NCBI RefSeq assembly: GCF_001417735.1 | Contig: NZ_BBUZ01000026.1 | Location: 124,001-188,000, forward strand | Direction: 5' to 3' | DNA from: Streptomyces sp. NBRC 110028 | Lineage (GTDB): Bacteria; Actinomycetota; Actinomycetes; Streptomycetales; Streptomycetaceae | Length of the DNA stretch: 64,000 bases | The notes under the pieces: model-generated | The model's input: only the letters and a program-made list of their open reading frames with translations | Database searches by the model: none | What the model was told of the DNA's origin: nothing | Program-made: the position numbers and the translations under genes | In this document: positions 24,360 through 57,800 of the stretch, piece after piece | Layout of the letters: every line of letters starts with the position of its first letter | Numbering within the stretch: position 1 is the stretch's first letter

Positions 24360-25654
24360 TCAGGCCGCCGCCGGCCGGTTGCCGGGCGGCGGGTTCGGGG
24401 ACAGCCCGCGCAGGGCCGGGCTGGCGGTGGCGAGCACGGCCGCGGCGGCCATGCCGGCCGAGCACACCAGGATCGCCCGGTCGCCCGGCAGGGCCTGGGT
24501 GAGCAGGCCGCCCAGCGCGGGGCCCGCCGCGCCCGCGGCCCCGCAGGCCAGGGCGAGGGCGCTGGTGAGCCTGCCGCGCAGCTCGTCGGGGGTGCGCAGC
24601 AGCTGCTCCGTCATGATCGCGGTGTTCGCGGTGGGCGGGAACAGCGCCATCAGGGCGAACAGCGCCCCGGTGAGATAGCCGCCGCGCACGAGCGCGGCGA
24701 CCGGGGTGAGCACGGTCAGCGCCCAGAACACCGCCACGATGGCGCGGTAGGCGCCGAGACGGCCGTGGAGCAGGGGCGCGGCGAGCGCGCCGGCGACCCC
24801 GCCCACCCCGAGCATGGCCGCCATCACCCCGACCTCCCCCGACGGCACCCCCCGGGTTCCGGCGAGCACGATGACGACGAGGTAGAAGGCGCTGAAGAAC
24901 AGGTTCAGCACGACCGCGCACAGGATGGTGACCCGGATCCGGCGCTCCTGCCACACCCACCGCAGGCCGGCCAGCATCTCGTGGCCGAGCCTGCCGGGCG
25001 GTGCGGCGGGCCGCTCCCGCTTCGGCAGCCGCAGGAAGAGCAGCGCGGCGAACGACAGGGTGTGCATGACGGCGTCGGCCAGGAACGGGACGAACCGCCC
25101 CGCGGCGAACAGGAACCCGCCGGTCGCGGTGCCCGAGAGCTGGCCCATCGACGCCCGCGCCGTGTTCATCGAGACCGCCGCGGGCAGTTGGGTGGTGTCC
25201 ACCAGCAGCGGCAGCGCGGCGTTCTCGGCCGGTTCGAAGAGGGCGGCGGCGGCGCCGAACACCGCGGCGACGGCGACCATGTGCGGCACGGTGGCCGCGT
25301 CGCTCCACACCGCGATCACCAGGCTGATGGCGGACACCGCCTGGGCCGCCTCGCAGCCGAGCATGAGCGCCTTGCGGTCGTACCGGTCCACCAGAACACC
25401 CGCCGGGAGCCCGGCCACCATCTGCGCGGCGGCGATCGTGCCCATCACCAGACCGGACACGGCACCGGAACCGGTGAGCGCCAGGACCAGCAGCGGAAAC
25501 GCGATCACCGACGCGTGGAAGCCGAACTCCGAGAGCGCCTGGCTGCCCCACAGCAGCCGGTAGCCGCGGTTGCGCGCCAGGGACACCGGGGCGGCGGCGC
25601 GGTCGTCCGTCGCCACGCCCGCCTCGCCGCTCGCCGCCTCCCCCCGCTCCCCGG

Positions 25655-25658
<4 letters not shown>
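24360..25658 (-). CDS. MFS exporter of the peptide cluster
   Basis: Integral membrane protein of 432 residues from ATG 25658, which overlaps the NRPS-2 stop in an ATGA (25655-25658), so it is translationally coupled. About twelve helices are visible. The MFS loop is GVLVDRYDRKALMLGCEAAQ and the first helix block is YRLLWGSQALSEFGFHASVI. It is an EntS/macrolide-efflux-like member, a class often found as the self-exporter in NRPS clusters. Export of the peptide product, giving self-protection, is inferred from coupling and position. Confidence 0.9.
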
Positions 25659-45649
<19,991 letters not shown>

Positions 45650-45660
45650 GTTGTCTGTCC

Positions 45661-48600
45661 TCACCGTTCGTCGTGGTCGCTGCCGCCCGAAGCGGCGTCT
45701 TCGAGTTCGCGCAGGATGTATTCCTCGACCAGCCCGGCGAGGGAGGAGACCGTGTGCGCGGTCATGATGTCCCGCGGCGTCAGGTCGAGGCCGAACGCCT
45801 CACCCGCCCGGGAGGCGATCAGCAGGCTGCGGACCGAGTCACCGCCCAGGGCGAAGAAGTCGTCCTCGGCGCCGACCGGATCCACCCCCAGGACCTCGGA
45901 CCAGATCTCCGCGATGACCTCCTCCGTCGGGGTGCGCGGCTCGACATGGCCGGAGGCCGGTGCCGCGGTGGCCGGGCCGGGCGCGGGCAGCGCCGCACGG
46001 TCCGTCTTGCCGTTCTCGGTGAGCGGGAGGCGCTCCAGGACGGCGAACGCCGACGGCACCATGTAGCCGGGCAGGGTACGGCCCAGCTCGGCGCGCAGCT
46101 CGGCGTCGGCCGGGGCGGTGGCACCGGGGGCGAGCACGAGGTGCGCCACCAGCCTGCGGACGCCGGGCTCGTCCTCCCGGACCGTCACCACGGCCTCGGC
46201 GACCGAGGGATGGCCGACCAGGGCGGTCTCCACCTCACCGGCCTCGATGCGGTAGCCGTGCAGCTTGATCTGGTGGTCGGTGCGGCCCAGGTGGTGGATG
46301 CGGCCCCCGGCGTCGTAGCGGGCCAGGTCGCCGGTGCGGTACATCCGCGATCCGGCGGGCCCGAACGGGTCCGCGAGGAAGCGGGACGCGGTCAGCCCGG
46401 GGCGGTTCAGATAGCCGCGGGCCAGCGACGGGCCGCTGATCCACAGCTCACCGGGCACCCCGGGGGGCACCGGGCGCAGCCGCGCGTCGAGCAGATACAC
46501 CCGGGTGTTGGGGACGGGCCGCCCGATGGGCGGCGGGGCGCCGTCCGCGACGAGCGGGTCGGACCAGGTGGCGACCACGGTGGCCTCGGTGGGCCCGTAG
46601 GAGTTCACCATGCGGTGGTGGGGGGCCCAGCGGGTCGTCAGCTCCGTGCCGCAGGCGTCCCCGCCCACGATCAGCGTGCGCAGTTCGGGCAGCTCCTTCT
46701 CGGTTCCGGCGGGCAGCGTGGCCAGCGCGGCGGGCGGGATGAGGGTGTGGGTGACGCGCTGCTCGCGCAGCACGCGCGCCAAGTGCTCGCCCAGCAGCGG
46801 CCCGGGCTCCGGCACCACGAGCGCGGCGCCGGTGGGCAGCGCCATGCACAGCTCCAGTACGGAGGCGTCGAAGCTGGGCGAGGCGAACTGCAGGACGCGG
46901 TCGCCCTCCCGCACCTCGTAGTGCTCGGCCTCGGCGGCGGCGAAGTTCCCGATCCCGCGGTGGGTGACCACCACGCCCTTGGGGGTGCCGGTGGACCCGG
47001 AGGTGTAGATCACGTAGGCCGGGTCGTCGGGGTCGACGGGACGCGACCGGTCCCGGTCGGTGGGCCGGTGCGCGGGGCCACCGGTGTCCTCGCCGATGTC
47101 GCGGAGGGTGAGGTGCGGGGCGGAGTCCTCCAGCATCAGGGCGACGCGCTCGGCGGGATAGCCGGGGTCGACGGGCAGATAGGCGCCGCCCGCCTTGGCC
47201 ACCGCGAGCTGGGCGACGACGATCTCCACCGACCGGGGCAGCACCAGGGCGACGATCCGCCCGGGTCCCACACCGCGCGCGATGAGGCGGTGGGCGAGGC
47301 GGTTGGCCCGGGCGTCCAGCTCCGCGTAGGACAGCCCGGCGCCGGGGGCGAGGACCGCGGGCGCGTCGGGGTGACGGTCCGCGGCGGCCTCGAAGAGGTC
47401 CGCCAGGGTCGTCAGCGGGGCGGGGCGGACGGTGTCGTTCCAGTCCACCAGGAGCCGCTCGCGCATCGCGGCGGGCAGGGTCTCGATCCGGTCCAGCCGC
47501 TGATCGTCGGGTGCCGCGGCGAGCGCGCCGAGGACGTGCGTCAGCTGGGCGGCCAGCCCCTCGGCGGTGGTCTCCTCGAAGAGCCGGGGGTCGTAGCCGA
47601 GTTCGACGGACAGTTCCGGGCCGGGCGAGACGACCACGGTCAGCGCGTAGTTGGTGGACTCCAGGGCCTGGAGTTCACGCACCCGCAGCCCGTGTTCGGC
47701 GGCGGCGGAGCTGTTGATCGGGTAGTTCTCGAACACCACCAGGCTCTCGAAGAGGTCCGCCCCGCCCGGCACCTCGCTCCAGCCCTGGAGCTGCGACAGC
47801 GGGACCTGGCCGAAGCCGCGCGCCTCCGCCTGGTCGGTCTGGAGCCCGCGCAGCCACGGGACCGTGAGGGCGCCCTCCGCGCCTTCGGCGGCTTCGTCGC
47901 CTTCGTTCACGGTCAGCCGCACCGGAAGGGTGTTGATGAAGATGCCGGTGATGCTGTCGGCGCCGGGCAGTTCGGTCGGCCGTCCCGAGACGGTCGCCCC
48001 GAAGCAGACGTCCGACTCTCCGCTCAAGCGAGATACGAGCAATCCCCAAGCGCCTTGGACGATCGTATTGAGAGTGAGCCGGTGCCGTCGGGCGAAGTCC
48101 TCCAGGGCCGCGGTCTCCTGCTCACCGAGCCGCTGCGACAGCCACCGCGAGGACCGGGTGGCGGCCTCAGCGGTCGGCTTGCGGTCGTAGGGGAGGGGAG
48201 TGGGTGTGGTGAACCCCGTCAGTGTCTTGCGCCAGTGCGCCTCGGCCTGCGCGCGGTCCTGCCGGCCGAGCCAGGCGACATAGTCCGCGAACGGCCTGCG
48301 GGCCTGGAGCCGGGGCTGTTCACCCGCGGCCAGGGCGGCATGGGCGGCGAAGACGTCGGTCAGGACCTGGAAGACGCTCCAGCCGTCGAGCAGCACATGG
48401 TGGAAGGTCCACAGCACCTGCACCTCGGTCGGAGAGAGCCGCGCCAGGGTGACGCGGAGCAGCGGCGCCGTGGCCAGATCGAGCCCTCGCTCGCGGTCCT
48501 GGTCGAGCAGCCGCTCCAGCGCGGCCCGGCGCTCGTCCTCCGACAGATCGCTCCAGTCCAGCTCCTCGACGGGTACGGCCGCGCTGCGGCGCACGAGCTG

Positions 48601-48815
48601 CAGCGGCTCGGGCACCCCCCGCGTCACGACCTCGCTGCGCAGCACCGGGGTGCGGTCGACGACGTGCTGCCAGGCGGCGGCGAGGACCCGGGAGTCCCGG
48701 ACGCCGTCCAGGATGAAGGTCGCCTGCTCCACATAGAGCCCTTGGCCGCGCTGGGCCAGCCCGTGGAAGACGAGCCCGCTCTGGGTGGGCGTCAGCGGAT
48801 AGATGTCGGCCACGT
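45661..48815 (-). other. NRPS-1 module e: C(D)-A-T and C-terminal docking tail
   Basis: DCL C (about 48815-47480, FHHVLLDGWS), A (47415-45990), T (45930-45720, FFALGGDSVRSLL) and an acidic tail. The pocket reads D-A-L-L-I-G-S-V-V. No E domain, in agreement with the LCL C domain that opens NRPS-2. The C domain contains an unusual Glu/Ala-rich insertion (NEGDEAAEGAEGAL) and a patch of atypical codons near 48021-48078. Confidence 0.82.
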
Positions 48816-51800
48816 CCCGGCCGTCGCCCGCCAGCCGGTCGACGGTCTCCTGGTCCAGGGCGGCCAGCGGGAAGTCCGAGGGCGTGCGGCCGCCCGCCTC
48901 CCCCTCCGTGCACAGCCGCATGATCGCGCGCAGCTCGTCCAGGGTCTCCTCGGCGAGCCGGAGCACCGTGCCGCGCTGATGCCGGTGACGCGAGTAGGAC
49001 CAGGTGAGTTCCAGCTCCTTGCGCTCCACCCGGCCGACCACGTCGAGGAGATGCGGCCGGGGCGCCTCCGGGCTCATATCGCCCTCGAGCCCGCTGCGCA
49101 GGGAGTGCAGCAGACCGCCGTCCGGCAGGTCCCAGTCGAGCTGGCCCAGATAGTTGAAGCTGATCTGCGGGTCCTCGGGGAGATCCGGCGCGGCCGCGCC
49201 GGACAGATGGCGCAGCGCCCCGTAGCCCAGCCCGTTCCCGGGGATCGCCCGCAGCCGCTCCTTGACGGTCTTCAGCGCCTCCTCGAGACCGGTTCCGGCG
49301 CCGCCGTCCAGGGCGACGGGGAACATGGAGGTGAACCAGCCGACCGTACGGGACAGATCGGTGTCCTCGAAGATCTCCTCGCGGCCGTGTCCCTCCAGGG
49401 CGACCAGCACCCGGTCCTGACCGGTCCAGCGGCTCAGCACCCGGCCCAGCGCGCACAGCAGCACGTCGTTGATCCGGGTCAGATAGGCGCCGGGCACATC
49501 CTGGAGCAGGGCCCGGGTCTCCTCGGTGTCCAGCCGGACCGTCACCGTCTCCTCACTGGCGGCGGTGTTGGGCCCCTCGGCGTCCGTGGGGAGGCCGGGG
49601 CAGCCGTGCGCGGCGGTCCAGTGGCCGAGTTCGGCGTCGAAGCCCCCGGCGACGGTGTGTTCGCCCAACCGCCGTGACCACGCGCGGAACGAGGTGGTCT
49701 TGCGGCCCAGGCTCCCGGGCCGCCCGGCGACGATCAGCCGGTAGGCGGTGTCCAGGTCCTCCAGCAGGATCCGCCAGGAGACCGCGTCCACCACCAGATG
49801 GTGGGCGATCAGGCTGAGGACCGGGCGCTCCCCGTCGCCCCGCGGGAACAGCACGGCTTTGAACAACGGCCCCTGCTCCAGCCGGAATCCGGCGCGGACG
49901 CGCATCTGCGCATCCCGCATGACCGCCTCGTGCGATCCGGGGCCGGTGGCGGACAGGTCGTGGACGTCGAGCACCGGCCCATGGCCGCCGGGCGGGACGC
50001 TGTGCTGGCGCCAATGGCCGTTCCCGATGGGCTCGAAGCGCAGCCGCAGCGCGTCGTGGTGGTCGACCAGCGTGTCCAGGGCGGCGCGCAGCGCGGCCTC
50101 GTCCACCGGCCCGGCCAGCTCGGCGGAGACCGACTGGGTGAAGTGGCCGGGGCTGTCCGGGAGGGTCGCGAACAGCCAGTGCTGGACGGGGGTGAGCGGC
50201 ACCTCGCCGACGACCGGCCCCTGTTCGGCCGCGACCGCCGTGGCCGGGACGTCCCGGGCGGCGGCGGCCAGGTCCGCGACGGTCTGGTGGACGAACAGAT
50301 GGCGTGGGGTCAGCTCGATCCCCGCCCGGCGGGCGGAGGAGACGATCTGGATGCTGAGGATGGAGTCGCCGCCGAGGGTGAAGTAGTTGTCGTCGACGCC
50401 GACCCGCTCCACCCCCAGGACCTCGGCCCAGATCCCGGCGAGGGCCTTCTCGGTCTCCGTCCGGGGCGGCACATGGCCGGCGGCGGGGGCGGCCCAGTCC
50501 GGGGCGGGCAGCGCCCGCCGGTCGAGTTTGCCGCTGGTGCCCAGCGGCAGCCGCTCCAGGGTGACGACGGCCGCGGGCACCATGTGGTCCGGCAGGCTCG
50601 TCGCGAGGAACGCGCGCATCGCGGCGGGATCGACCGCCGTCGTCCCCGGAGCCGGGACGACATAGCCGACCAGCCGTTTGTGGCCGTCCGTGTCGACCAC
50701 CGCCGCGGCCGCCTCGGCGACCTCGGGGTGGCGCGCGAGGGCGGCCTCGACCTCGCCCAGCTCGATCCGGAAGCCCCGCACCTTGACCTGGTCGTCGGTC
50801 CTGCCCAGGTACTCCAGCTGCCCGTCCGCGTCCCACCGCACCAGGTCGCCGGTGCGGTACATCCGGCTGCCCGCGGGTCCGAAGGGGTCGGCCGTGAAGC
50901 GGTCCGCGGTCAGTCCGGGACGGCCGGAGTACCCCCGGGCCAGGCCCGGACCGGCCAGGTACAGCTCGCCGGGCACCCCGACGGGCACCGGCCGCAGCCG
51001 CGCGTCCAGCGCGTAGGCCCGGGTGGCGGCGACCGGGGAGCCGATCGGCGGCGTCCGCCCGGGGTCGGCGGGGTCGCAACTCCAGGCGGTGGCGTAGACG
51101 GTGGCCTCGGTGGGCCCGTAGATGTTGGCCACCCGGCAGCCCGGGATGGCGTCGCGGACCTCCTGGACCGTACGGGCCGCCAGGCCCTCGCCCGCCAGCA
51201 CCACCGTGTCGGCCGTGACGGAGACGCCGCCCTTGCCGAGCACCTGTGCGAGGGCCGAGGGCACGGCGCTGATCAGGGACGCCGTCCAGGGCTCCGGCCG
51301 CTCGGCCAGGGCGAGCAGATCCGCCACGATCTCCAGGGAGCCGCCCGTCAGCAGCGGGCAGATGATCTCGAAGACCGACACATCGAAGTTCAGCGAGGTG
51401 GACGCCACGACATGGGAGAGCCCCACCGCGCCGAACTCCTCGCCCGCCCAGGCGGCCAGCGCGGCGACACCCTGGTGGGTGGCGACGACGCCCTTGGGCT
51501 TCCCCGTCGACCCGGAGGTGTGGATGACGTACGCCGGATGGCCGGCGACCAGCGGCGCGACGCGCTCGGCGCCGCCGACGTCCTGGGCGCCCAGCCCGGC
51601 CAGCGCCCGGCCGGTCTCCGCGTCGTCCAGCAGGATCCGGTGACCCGGGCCGACCGGGATCCGGGGAGCCGTCTCCCGCGTGGTCAGGACGATGTCCGGG
51701 GCGATGTCGCCGATCATGAACTCGATGCGCTCCGCCGGGTACGCGGGGTCGACCGGCAGATATCCGGCGCCGCTCTTGAGCACCGCCAGCAGCGCCACCA

Positions 51801-54800
51801 CCAGCTCCGGCGTACGCGGCAGCGACAGCGCCACGAAGCGCTCGGGACCGGCTCCCGCGCCGATGAGCAGCCGGGCGAGCCGGTTGGCGCGCTCGTTCAG
51901 CTCCCGGTAGGTCAGCTGTGTCCCCGCACCCCGCACGGCCACCGCGTCCGGGGTACGGGCCGCCTGCGCCTCGAACAGCTCCGGCAGGACCGCGCCCGGC
52001 GCCGGGGCGACGCGACCGCTGAACTCGTCCAGGATCCGGCGGGTTTCCGCCGCGCCGATCAGCGGCAGCTCCTCAAGACGCCGCTCCGGATCGGCCGCCA
52101 TCTCGGCCAGCAGCCCGTGCAGGCACCCGCCCAGCCGCTCGACCGTGGCGGCGTCGAAGGCGGCCGGATCGTAGTCCAGCGAGATCGACAGCCGCTCCTC
52201 GGGCGCCACCACGACGCTGAGCGCGTAGTTCGTCGGTTCGAGGTCCCGCTCCTGGTGGATGCCGAGCCCGTGCGCGGCGATGGCCTCGCTGTCGAAGGGG
52301 TAGTTCTCGAAGACCACGATGCTGTCGAAGAGGCCGACCCCGCCGGGCACCTCGCTCCAGCTCTGCAGTTGCGCCAGGGACACGAACTCGAAGCGCCGGG
52401 ACTCCGACTGCGCCGTCTGGAGTTCCCCCAGCCAGCTCAGCAGCGGGCTCCGGCCGTCCACCCTGACCCGGGTGGGAAGGGTGTTGATGAACACCCCGAC
52501 CATCGACTCGACCCCCGGCAGCGCGGCGGGCCGCCCCGAGACCGTGGTCCCGAACGCCACGTCGTCCGCCCCGCTGTAGCGGGACAGCAGCAGCGCCCAG
52601 GCGCCCTGCACCACCGTGTTCATCGTCAGCCCGCCCGACTGGGCGACGGCGCGGAGCAGCGCGGACTCCTCGGCGCCGAGCGTGACCCGGTGCGAGCCCG
52701 ACGACGCCGAACGGTGCGCCTCGGCCGCGGGCCGGTCACGCGGCAGCTCGGTCGGGGCGGTGAAGCCCGCCAGCGCCTCGCGCCAGAACCGCTCGGCCTC
52801 CGCCGTGTCCTGCTCACCGAGCCAGCCCAGGTACTCGCGGAAGGGCCGCCGGGCGGGTACCTCGGCGCCGCGCCCGGTGGTGAGCGCCGCGTACCGCTCG
52901 CACACCTCGTCGAAGACCTGCGCCGCGCTCCAGCCGTCGAGCAGCACATGGTGGAACGTCCAGATCAGCCGCACCTCGTCGGCCGACAGCCGGATCAGGG
53001 CCAGCCGGGTCAGCGGCGCGCTGCCGAGGTCCATGCCCTCGGCCCGGTCGTCGGCGAGGAGCCTGTTCAGCTCGGCCTCGCGCCATTCCCCGGACCGTCC
53101 GGTCCAGTCGTGGTGGGCGATCCGCAGGGTGGCCCGGCGCGTCACGACCTGGAGGGGTTCGGGGGTGTCCGCCCAGACCAGGCGGGTGCGCAGGATCGGG
53201 TTGGCGTCCGCGGTCCGCTGCCACGCCGTGGCCAGCGCCCGCGGGTCCGTCACCCCGGTCAGCCGCAGCTGCACCTGGTTGAAGTAGGCGTCGGACGCCG
53301 GGTCCACGAGGCTGTGGAACAGCATCCCGGCCTGCATCGGGGTCAGCGGATAGATGTCCTCCACCGACCGCCCGTCGGCGGCCACCCGGTCCACCGCGGC
53401 CTGGTCCAGCCGGGCCAGCGGGAAGTCCGACGGGGTGCGGCCGCCCGCGGCGGGGCCGGCGCAGTGGGCGACGATGTCCTCCAGGGCGCGGAGCATGTCC
53501 CCGGCCAGCCGGGCCACCGTCTCCTCGGAGTGGGTCCCGGAGCCGTAGTGCCACGTGATCTCCAGGCGGTGCCCCTCGACCCGGCCCACGATGTCGAGCA
53601 GGTGCGCCCGGGGCGACTCCGGCGCGGCGTCACCGCTCAAGCCACCCCGCACGGTGCGGACCAGGGCGTCGCCGCCGCCGGTCCCGCCCGCGTCCGACCA
53701 GTCGAACTGGCCGAGGTAGTTGAAGCTGATGCCGGGCTCCGCCGCGTCCGCGAGCGGCGCGTCCGGGGCCAGATGGCGCAGCGCGCCGTAGCCGATGCCC
53801 TTGCCGGGCACCGCCCGCAGCTGCTCCTTGACGGATTTCAGCGTCTCGCCCCAGCCGTCGCCCGGGACCTGCGGGATGTCCAGGGCGACCGGGAACATGG
53901 TGGTGAACCAGCCGACGGTGCGGGACAGGTCCACGCCGTCGAGGAGGTGTTCCTCCCGGCCGTGGCCCTCCAGGTCGACCGTGACCCGCCGCCGCCCGGT
54001 CCACTCGGCCAGCACCCGGCCCAGCGCCGAGAGCAGCACGTCGTCCACGCGGGTGCGGTAGACCTCGGGCACCTGCCGCAGCAGGGCCGTGGTCCGCTCC
54101 CGGTCCAGCGCCACGGTCACCGACTCCATGGCCGCGACGGTGTTCTCGCCCTCGCCGTCCACGGGAATCCCGGCGGCGCAGTCGGCGGCCACCGCCGTCC
54201 AGTGCGGGAGTTCGGCGTCGAAGCCGCCCGCCGCGGTGTGCTCGGTGAGCCGCCGGGACCAGTCCCGTACGGAGGTGGTGCGCGCGCCGAGACCGGCCGG
54301 GGCGCCGTCGAGCGCCTGGCGGTAGGCGGTTTCCAGGTCCTCCAGCAGCACCCGCCAGGAGACGCCGTCGACCACCAGGTGGTGCGCGGTCAGGAAGAGC
54401 GTCGGCCGCGAGCCCTGGCCCGGGCGCAGCAGCCGGGCGGCCAGCAGCGGCCCGGTTTCCAGGGCGAACCCGGCGTTCGCCTCGGCGATGGCCGCCTCCT
54501 CGGCGGCCCGCCGTTCCGGTTCCGCGAGCCCGGACAGGTCCACCTCCCGCAGCGGGTCAGCGCCCGTCTCGTCCGGCGGCGGGCAGTACTGCCGTACGGT
54601 GCCGTCCGCCCGGCGCTCGTAAGCCATCCGCAGCGCGTCGTGGTGGACCAGCAGCGCCCGGAGGGCCTGACGGAGCGCCCGGGGGTCGGGGTCCCGGTCG
54701 AGTTCGACCAGGACCGACTGGTTGAAGTGCTCGGGCCGGGGGCTGCCCGTCCCGAGGAACCAGTGCTGGATCGGGGTGAGCGGCACCTCGCCGCTCACCG

Positions 54801-57800
54801 GTCCCATGTCGGCGGCGGGCCGGGCGGTGGCGGTGGCGACGGTGGCGAGCGAGGCGATGGTGGGGTGCCGGAACAGCTCCCTGGGCGTCACCGTCAGGCC
54901 CGCCTGCCGGGCGCGCGAGGCGACCTGGATGCTGAGGATCGAGTCCCCGCCGAGCATGAAGAAGTTGTCCTCGACGCCGATCCGCTCCCGGCCCAGCAGC
55001 GGACCCATGATCTCCGCCAGGATCCGCTCGGTGTCGGTGCGGGGCGCCACGTACTGCGCGCCCGTGGTGGCCGCCGCCCAGTCGGGCGCCGGAAGGCGGC
55101 GGCGGTCCACCTTGTCGTTGGCGGTGAGCGGCAGTTCGTCCAGGGTGATGAAGACCGCGGGCACCATGTAGTCGGGCAGCTGCCGGCCCAGCAGGGACCG
55201 CAGCTCCGCGGACTCGGGCACGGCTTCGCCGCGCACCGGGACCAGATAGGCGGCCAGCAGTTTGCGCTCCCCGTCCCGCGCGAGCGCGACGACCGCCTCG
55301 GCGACGGACGGGTGGCGGGTGAGCGCGGCCTCGATCTCGCCGGGTTCGATGCGGAAGCCGCGGATCTTCATCTGGTCGTCCGAGCGGCCCACGAAGGCGA
55401 GTTCGCCGTCGACGGTCCAGGACACCAGGTCCCCGGTGCGGTACATCCGGGAGCCGGGAGGCCCGAACGGGTCGGCGACGTAGGCCTCGGCCGTGGGCCC
55501 CGGCCGGTTCCGGTAGCCACGGGCGAGACCGGCGCCCGCGATGTACAACTCACCGGGGATGCCCGGCGGTTGCGGCTGGAGGGCGCCGTCCAGGACGTAG
55601 ACGCGGGTGTTGTCCATCGGGCGTCCGATGGGCAGGGTGCCGGGCAGGTCCTCACCGGCGCGGAAGAAGCGCCGGGTGGCGAAGGTCGTGGTCTCGGTGG
55701 GCCCGTAGCCGTCGACCACCGTCAGGTCGGGGCAGGCGTCGAGCACCCGGCGCACCGCCGCGGGCGGCACCGCCTCACCGCCGGTCCACACCTCCCGGGC
55801 GCCGCGCAGGCAGTCCGGCGCCTCCTGCGCCAGCAGCCGGAACAGACCGGCGGTCAGCCACAGGCAGCTCACCCCGTGCCCGGTGATCGCGTGGCGTACG
55901 GCGTCGGTGTCCACGTCGCCCACCGGCGCCAGGACGGCCGTGCCGCCGCGCAGCAGCGGCACCCACACCTCGTAGGTGGAGGCGTCGAACGCCTGCGGGG
56001 AGTGCACCAGCACCCGGTCGTGGCGGGCGAAGGCGCGGTCCTGGGCGAGGGCGGTGACATCGCGGTGCCGGACCGCGACGCCCTTGGGCCGTCCGGTGGA
56101 GCCCGAAGTGAACATCAGGTAGGCCGTGTTGTCGGGGAAGATGTCCACCGCGGGCGGCCCGGACGGCTCGTCGCCGCCCTGGGCGCCGGGCGCCACCAGC
56201 AGGGTGCGCCCGTCGTGCCCGAGGTCCGCGGCGGTCCGCTCCCAGGCGCGGTCGGTCAGCAGGACGTCCGCCGTCGCCTCGGCCAGCACCACCCGGAGCC
56301 GGTCCTCGGGCGCACGGGTGTCCAGCGGTACGTACACCCCGCCCGCCTTGACGACGGCCAGCTGGGCGACCACCAGTTCCACGGACCGGTCCATCAGCAC
56401 GGCCACCGGACGCTCCGGCCCGGTCCCGAGCCCGATGAGCCGGTGGGCCAGCCGGTTGGCGCGCGCCTCCAGCTCGCGGTAGCTCACCGGGCCGCCGTCG
56501 CCGTCCAGGGCGGGCGCGTCCGGTGTCCGCCGCACCTGGGCGGCGAAGAGGTCGGCCAGCGACCCCTCGGACAGCGGCGCCGTGGTGTCGTTCCACTCCC
56601 GCAGCACCTGGGCGCGCCGGGCGTCGCCGAGCACCGGAAGGCGCGCGGGCGCCCGGTCCGCGCCGGTGGCCATGTTCGTCAGCAGCACCGACAGGTACTC
56701 GGCCATGCGCCGAATCGTCGCCGCGTCGAACAGGGACGGGTCGTAGCCGAGCCGCAGCGCCATCTCCTCGCCGGGGTAGACCACCAGGCTCAGCGGGTAG
56801 TTCGTCGTCTCGACGCCGTCGAGGTCCCGCAGGGCCAGCCCGTGCGCGGCGGCGAGGTCCCCGCCGACGGGGTAGTTCTCGAAGACCACGATGCTGTCGA
56901 AGAGATTCACCCGCTCTTCGAGCCGGGTCATGGACCGCAGCCGGGTCAGCGGTACGAAGTCGAACCGCCGGTCCTCGGCCTGCCGCTCCTGCACCTCCCG
57001 CAGCCACGACAGCAGGGTGCCGCCCGTGGGGACGGGCAGCCGGGTCGGCACGGTGGTGATGAACAGACCGGTCATCGCCGGGGCGCCGGGCAGCTCCGGC
57101 GGGCGGCCCGAGACCGTGGTCCCGAAGACCACGTCCGCGCGGCCGGTGTACCGGGACAGCAGCAGCGTCCAGGCGCCCTGGAGCAGGGTGTTCATGGTGA
57201 GCCCCGCGCCTCTGGCCAGCTCGGCCAGCCGGTGGGAGGCGTCCGCGGGCAGCGTGACCCGCACCTCGGCGGTGGACTCCGCGTGATGGGTCTCGGTGGG
57301 CTCCCGGTCGAAGGGCAGCACAGTGGGCTCGGACAGATCGCCGAGCCGGGCGCGCCAGTGCTCCTCGGCCTCCGCCCAGTCGCGGTCCCGCAGCCAGGCC
57401 ACGTAGTCGCGGAACGGGCGGCGGCTGGGCAGCGCGGCCCCCGCCCCGGCCGCATGGCAGGCGAAGACGTCGGACAGCACCTGGAACAGGCTCCAGCCGT
57501 CCAGGATCAGATGGTGGAACGTCCACACCACCTGGACCTCGGTGTCGGACAGCCGGGCGATCGCCAGCCGCATCAGCGGCGCGACGGCCAGGTCCAGGCC
57601 CCGCTCCCGGTCCTCGGCGAGGAACCGCCGTGCCTCCTCCCGGCGCTCCGCCTCGGACAGCCCGCGCCAGTCGAGCCGGGTGACCGGCACCCGGGCCCCG
57701 CGCTCCACCACCTGCAGCGGCTCGGGCACCCCGTCCCACTCGGCGCGGACGCGCAGGCCCGGGGTGCGGTCGGTGACCCGCTGCCAGGCGTCGGCCAGCG

